From contig RGSB01000003.1 of assembly GCA_010032875.1 (NCBI GenBank), positions 1-61,464 of the forward strand: a DNA stretch of 61,464 nt, given 5' to 3'. Shown piece after piece: positions 58,480 to 61,464 of the stretch. The notes under the pieces were generated by a model. The model saw only the letters and a list, made by a program, of their open reading frames with translations. It was not told the origin of the DNA and ran no database searches. Origin of the DNA: Actinomycetota bacterium (GTDB lineage: Bacteria > Actinomycetota > Actinomycetes > Nanopelagicales > Nanopelagicaceae). Position 1 is the first letter of the stretch, and each line of letters begins with the position of its first letter. The translations under genes were made by a program, and so were the position numbers.

Positions 58480-59984
58480 TATGCAGCGCCTGTCATTGCA
58501 GAACCAAGTGATTCAGGAGTTGTCTTTGCAGGGTCTAATTCGGCAGTAACCGAACCACGCAACATCACTATTAGACGATCTGATAATCCGATGAGTTCTT
58601 CCAAATCAGCACTGATGAGAACAATCGCCATTCCTTTTTCGCGGGCTGCGCGTAATTCATTCCAAATTGCGGCTTGTGCGCCAACATCGACTCCGCGCGT
58701 TGGATGTGAAGCCAAGAGTAGTGAGGGAGAACCACTCATTTCGCGACCCACAATAAATTTCTGTTGGTTACCACCAGATAAAGCCAGTGCCAAAGTATCT
58801 GGACCTGGAGCGCGCACATCAAACTCTTGCATGATTCGAATGGTGTCAGCCATCGTCGCTTTGCGATCAATGAGAGCGCCATTCATAACTGGCTTTCCAC
58901 GCTGATGTCCCAAAATTCTGTTCTCCCATAATGGTGATGACATCAAAAGCGCTTGTCGTTGGCGATCTTCTGGGATAAAACCGATTCCCATGTCGCGACG
59001 CTCTGAAACAGATTCATCATCAAGGGGTTCGCCCTTAAAAATTACTGTTCCTGTGTAATTGCGTAAACCAAGTATTGCTTCAATTAATTCGCTTTGACCA
59101 TTTCCTTCAACGCCTGCAATACCAAGCACTTCTCCTGCGTGAAGTGTAAAGCTGACATCGCTTACGAGATTGCGTGCTCCAGATTCTGCTGGAACTGTCA
59201 GTTGTGAGAGTTCGAGCGCTATATCACTTCGCTTTGCACTGCCATGAATTTCAGGTGAAGGAAGTTCACTGCCCACCATAAGTTCAGCCAACTTCTTAGC
59301 ACTTACTTCGGATGCTTTTACCTCTGCGACAGTTGATCCAGCACGAATTACGGTGACGTCATCAGCAACACGTAACACTTCATCTAGTTTGTGGGTAATA
59401 AAAATGACAGTTAATCCATCTTTTCGTAAGCCTTGAAGAGCCGCGAAAAGCTCATCAACTTCTTGCGGAACTAGTACAGCTGTTGGTTCATCAAAAATTA
59501 GAATCTTTGCACCACGGTACAAAACCTTAAGAATTTCAACCCGTTGACGTTGGCCCACGCCCAAATCTTCAACCAAGGCATCCGGATCTACGGTAAGTCC
59601 ATATGCCGCAGCCATTTCATTGATCTTTACACGAGCGGCGTTGAAATCGATAACTCCCCCACGTGATGGTTCGTAACCCAGAACGATATTTTCAAGAACC
59701 GTGAAGTTATCAGCCAACATAAAGTGTTGATGCACCATTCCAATTCCAGCTTCAATGGAATCTGCTGGTTTTTTAAAGTGCACAGTGGTGCCATTAACTA
59801 AAATTTCACCGCTATCTGGGCGCTGCATTCCGTACAAAATTTTCATAACCGTTGACTTGCCGGCGCCATTTTCGCCAATTAATGCATGAACTGATCCGGA
59901 TTCAACTTTGATGGAGACATCTTTATTTGCAATGACTCCAGGGAATCTCTTACTTATATGTCGAAGCTCAACTGCTATCGCCAC
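58479..59984 (-). CDS. Nucleoside ABC importer ATPase (NupO-type)
   Basis: Double-domain ATPase, 501 residues. The first nucleotide-binding domain has Walker A GENGAGKST, signature LGVGQRQRVEI and Walker B ILIFDEPTAVL. The second domain has a non-canonical Walker A, GVEGNGQSE, and signature LALSGGNQQK, as usual for RbsA/MglA-type sugar and nucleoside ATPases. The start is GTG under AAAGGAG. It is separated from the binding-protein gene by 125 nt holding a large hairpin. Confidence 0.93.
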   Translation of the reverse strand: MAIAVELRHISKRFPGVIANKDVSIKVESGSVHALIGENGAGKSTVMKILYGMQRPDSGEILVNGTTVHFKKPADSIEAGIGMVHQHFMLADNFTVLENIVLGYEPSRGGVIDFNAARVKINEMAAAYGLTVDPDALVEDLGVGQRQRVEILKVLYRGAKILIFDEPTAVLVPQEVDELFAALQGLRKDGLTVIFITHKLDEVLRVADDVTVIRAGSTVAEVKASEVSAKKLAELMVGSELPSPEIHGSAKRSDIALELSQLTVPAESGARNLVSDVSFTLHAGEVLGIAGVEGNGQSELIEAILGLRNYTGTVIFKGEPLDDESVSERRDMGIGFIPEDRQRQALLMSSPLWENRILGHQRGKPVMNGALIDRKATMADTIRIMQEFDVRAPGPDTLALALSGGNQQKFIVGREMSGSPSLLLASHPTRGVDVGAQAAIWNELRAAREKGMAIVLISADLEELIGLSDRLIVMLRGSVTAELDPAKTTPESLGSAMTGAA

Positions 59985-60026
59985 AACAAAAGACTCCTTT
60001 ACTCAAGTCATTCGGGTTAAATAGAA

Positions 60027-60073
60027 GCGCCCGGTCCAACAAGTGAATCTAACTCCACTTTTGGACCGAGCGC
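60027..60073 (-). ncRNA. Long intergenic hairpin between binding protein and ATPase genes
   Basis: The message can fold into an outer GCGC/GCGC pair, a 2-nt mismatch, a perfect 7-bp stem GGTCCAA/TTGGACC, a bulged base, and an inner 5-bp stem (AAGTG/CACTT) around a 10-nt loop. It lies 37 nt after the binding-protein stop and 42 nt before the ATPase GTG. No long T-tract follows, so an mRNA-stabilising or partial-attenuation role is more likely than full termination. Confidence 0.65.
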
Positions 60074-60109
60074 CACTACTTTTATTAAGTTTTATTTAGC
60101 TACTGAGAA

Positions 60110-61165
60110 TTACTTTCCTGGAGTTGTTGGAACTTTGATCTTTCCAGCAGTAATTGCCTTTGCAGCAGCATCAATCTTTGCTTTGTACTTGTTGATGTAA
60201 CCGCCAGAGTATGAAACTCCAACTCCACCAAGCTTCAAGCCATATGTACGGCCAACTGCTCCGCCACCAAGTGAATCATTTACCTTCTTGCCAGCACTTG
60301 CTGCAGCAATTACATCGTAAACAGCGTTGTCAACGCGCTTGAGCATTGATGTAAGCATGTTCTTCTTTTCTGCTGCTGATGCTGTGAGGTACTGATCAGA
60401 GTCAACACCGATTGTCCATACCTTGTTACCGTACTTAGCAGAATCAACTGCGGCTGCGAAGTTACCCGCACCTGATCCGCCTGCTGCTGAGTAAATAACG
60501 TCGATACCCTTATCGATCATTCCGTTAGCAATAACCTTAGCTTTTGCTGGGTCATTGAATCCACCGAAGTCAGGTGGCTCTGTAACGTACTTGACATCAA
60601 CTGTTGCATTCTTATCTGTTGCCTTCACACCTGCAACGAAACCTGCTTCAAACTTCTGAAGCAATGGAATACGTACGCCACCGATGTAACCGATCTGACC
60701 TGTCACTGATGCAAGTGCAGCAGCAACGCCAGCTAGGTATGAACCTTGTTCTTCAGCAAATACGAGTGAAGAAACGTTAGGTAGCGCAACTGATGAATCG
60801 TCAACGATTGCAAATTGTGTCTTTGGATAATCAGTTGCAACCTTCTTGAGTGGTCCTGCATAGAGGAATCCAACTGCGATGATTGGGTTGTAACCAGCTT
60901 TTGCAAGAAGACGTAGTTTGTCTTCGCGCTCTGAATCTGTTCCTTGTGTAACTGTTACTTCTTTAACAGTTGCACCTAAAGCTTTTTTAGCTCTATCGAG
61001 ACCGGCTGCAGCTGAGTCATTAAATGACTTGTCGCCGCGTCCACCGATGTCATAGGCAATTGCTGCTTTTACTTTAGTTGCTGCGTTTGCAGTTGGAGCA
61101 ACAAGTGCACCAGCTGCAAGAGTTGCAGCTGCGACGAGTGCCGCAATGCGAATTGACTTCTTCAA
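60110..61165 (-). CDS. BMP-family nucleoside-binding protein
   Basis: Extracytoplasmic substrate-binding protein of the importer, 351 residues. A signal peptide (MKKSIRIAALVAAATLAAGA, cleavage after TANA) is followed by the BMP domain: IAYDIGGRGDKSFNDSAAAGLDRA, VGFLYAGPLKKVA, GSYLAGVAAALAS, IGYIGGVRIPLLQKFEAGF and a C-terminal lobe with DSDQYLT. There is no lipobox and no Cys in the whole protein, unlike BmpA-type lipoproteins. The start is TTG with GGAGG 5 nt above. Codons are richer in C-ending forms than its neighbours, suggesting high expression. Confidence 0.92.
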   Translation of the reverse strand: MKKSIRIAALVAAATLAAGALVAPTANAATKVKAAIAYDIGGRGDKSFNDSAAAGLDRAKKALGATVKEVTVTQGTDSEREDKLRLLAKAGYNPIIAVGFLYAGPLKKVATDYPKTQFAIVDDSSVALPNVSSLVFAEEQGSYLAGVAAALASVTGQIGYIGGVRIPLLQKFEAGFVAGVKATDKNATVDVKYVTEPPDFGGFNDPAKAKVIANGMIDKGIDVIYSAAGGSGAGNFAAAVDSAKYGNKVWTIGVDSDQYLTASAAEKKNMLTSMLKRVDNAVYDVIAAASAGKKVNDSLGGGAVGRTYGLKLGGVGVSYSGGYINKYKAKIDAAAKAITAGKIKVPTTPGK

Positions 61166-61202
61166 TTTTCCTCCAAGGAGTCTTAGATATCTCTAAATCT
61201 AC

Positions 61203-61464
61203 TTACCGCACCAAACCTAAGTTGGAGTAAGTCTTGGCAAGGGTTGTGGACGCCACTTCGTGAGCCTTTGCTGCGCCCGTAGCGAGCATTGCCAGCAGAT
61301 GGGATTCATCAGCCAGGAGCTCTAAGGTTTTTTCGCGGATTGGTTTGAGGTATTCCACCACCACATCGGCCACTTCGCTTTTGAGATCACCATATCCCTT
61401 GCCTGCAAAGTGATTTTCCAGATCTGCAATTTTCTGCCCAGAAAGTGCACTGTGAATCGTAAGT
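61203..61464 (-). CDS. trpS: Tryptophanyl-tRNA synthetase, C-terminal fragment at window edge
   Basis: The last 87 codons of the gene run into the window from the right on the minus strand. The sequence LSGQKIADLENHFAGKGYGD, LKSEVADVVVEYLKPIREKT and the ending ALAKTYSNLG-like (TLAKTYSNLGLVR) matches the C-terminal helical region of TrpRS. Catalytic motifs are outside the window. The binding-protein gene follows 37 nt after the stop; this short spacer must hold its promoter unless it lies inside trpS. Confidence 0.85.
   Translation of the reverse strand, partial: LTIHSALSGQKIADLENHFAGKGYGDLKSEVADVVVEYLKPIREKTLELLADESHLLAMLATGAAKAHEVASTTLAKTYSNLGLVR

Noticed and set aside
61166-61202. Promoter for the binding-protein gene in the trpS spacer
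   Set aside because: The 37-nt spacer holds the ribosome-binding site and an AGATATCT dyad, but no clear -35/-10 pair could be assigned.

Overview
The window is a gene-dense, low-GC stretch of an actinobacterial chromosome with roughly 61 protein genes, no RNA genes, no mobile elements, no CRISPR array and no non-coding gap above about 145 bases. Phylum-level markers are a WhiB regulator, MtrAB, mycothiol deacetylase MshB, actinobacterial DapD, an acyl-CoA carboxylase with epsilon subunit, DUF3107, DUF3117 and DUF3499. AT-rich codons, very short spacers, many 1-4 nt overlaps and several convergent 3' overlaps point to a streamlined genome. Together with the large nucleoside-uptake locus this suggests a freshwater planktonic actinobacterium of the acI / Nanopelagicales type. 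That placement is inference; the phylum is well supported.

Layout. (1) 1-12035, all minus strand: an envelope and regulation block (ManC-type nucleotidyltransferase, WhiB, large glycosyltransferase, DUF5719, DUF3499, ManB, AhcY, MtrA, MtrB), preceded by DapC and ferredoxin FdxA. The order matches the conserved whiB2-manB-sahH-mtrAB region of mycobacteria. (2) 12153-19156: acetyltransferase, CysRS, the mycothiol gene mshB, moeZ, a TetR regulator, DUF3107 and a DEAD-box helicase. (3) 19143-24853: a five-gene minus operon (EamA, PHP, MarC, MpaB-like, ParA-like), each junction a 4-nt overlap, then a soluble MgtE/CBS protein and DUF1003. (4) 24818-32017: Mrp, TatB, HtrA, O-methyltransferase, PepA, DUF3117, a tiny sigma-region-4 protein, an SRPBCC protein, a LOG-family protein and DapD. 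This resembles the mycobacterial htrA-tatB-mrp region, but no sigE or anti-sigma gene is present. (5) 32009-38756: cell-surface polysaccharide genes (SpoIID-like, Wzt/Wzm ABC exporter, glycosyltransferase, LCP ligase, UDP-glucose dehydrogenase). (6) 38766-50300: a PurK-like relic, BirA, and an operon joining acyl-CoA carboxylase to nucleoside and deoxyribose catabolism. (7) 50301-61165: nucleoside hydrolase, ribokinase, a P450, adenosine deaminase, thymidine phosphorylase, cytidine deaminase and a BMP-type nucleoside ABC importer. The 3' end of trpS closes the window.

How it works together. Nucleosides enter through the BMP/NupOPQ-type importer, are deaminated (Cdd, Add) and split by phosphorylases (PNP, DeoA) or hydrolase (IunH). 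Sugar phosphates pass through a phosphomutase and ribokinase. DeoC cleaves deoxyribose-5-phosphate to glyceraldehyde-3-phosphate and acetaldehyde, which a split ALDH16-like pair probably oxidises.

Most notable: an in-frame internal deletion in MtrA that removes the end of the receiver and the start of the DNA-binding domain; a PurK lacking its central ATP-grasp segment; at least 18 start codons sitting 6-8 nt below a TANNNT box, implying widespread leaderless transcription; and two divergent gene pairs (birA/accD, iunH/rbsK) whose facing -10 boxes physically overlap.
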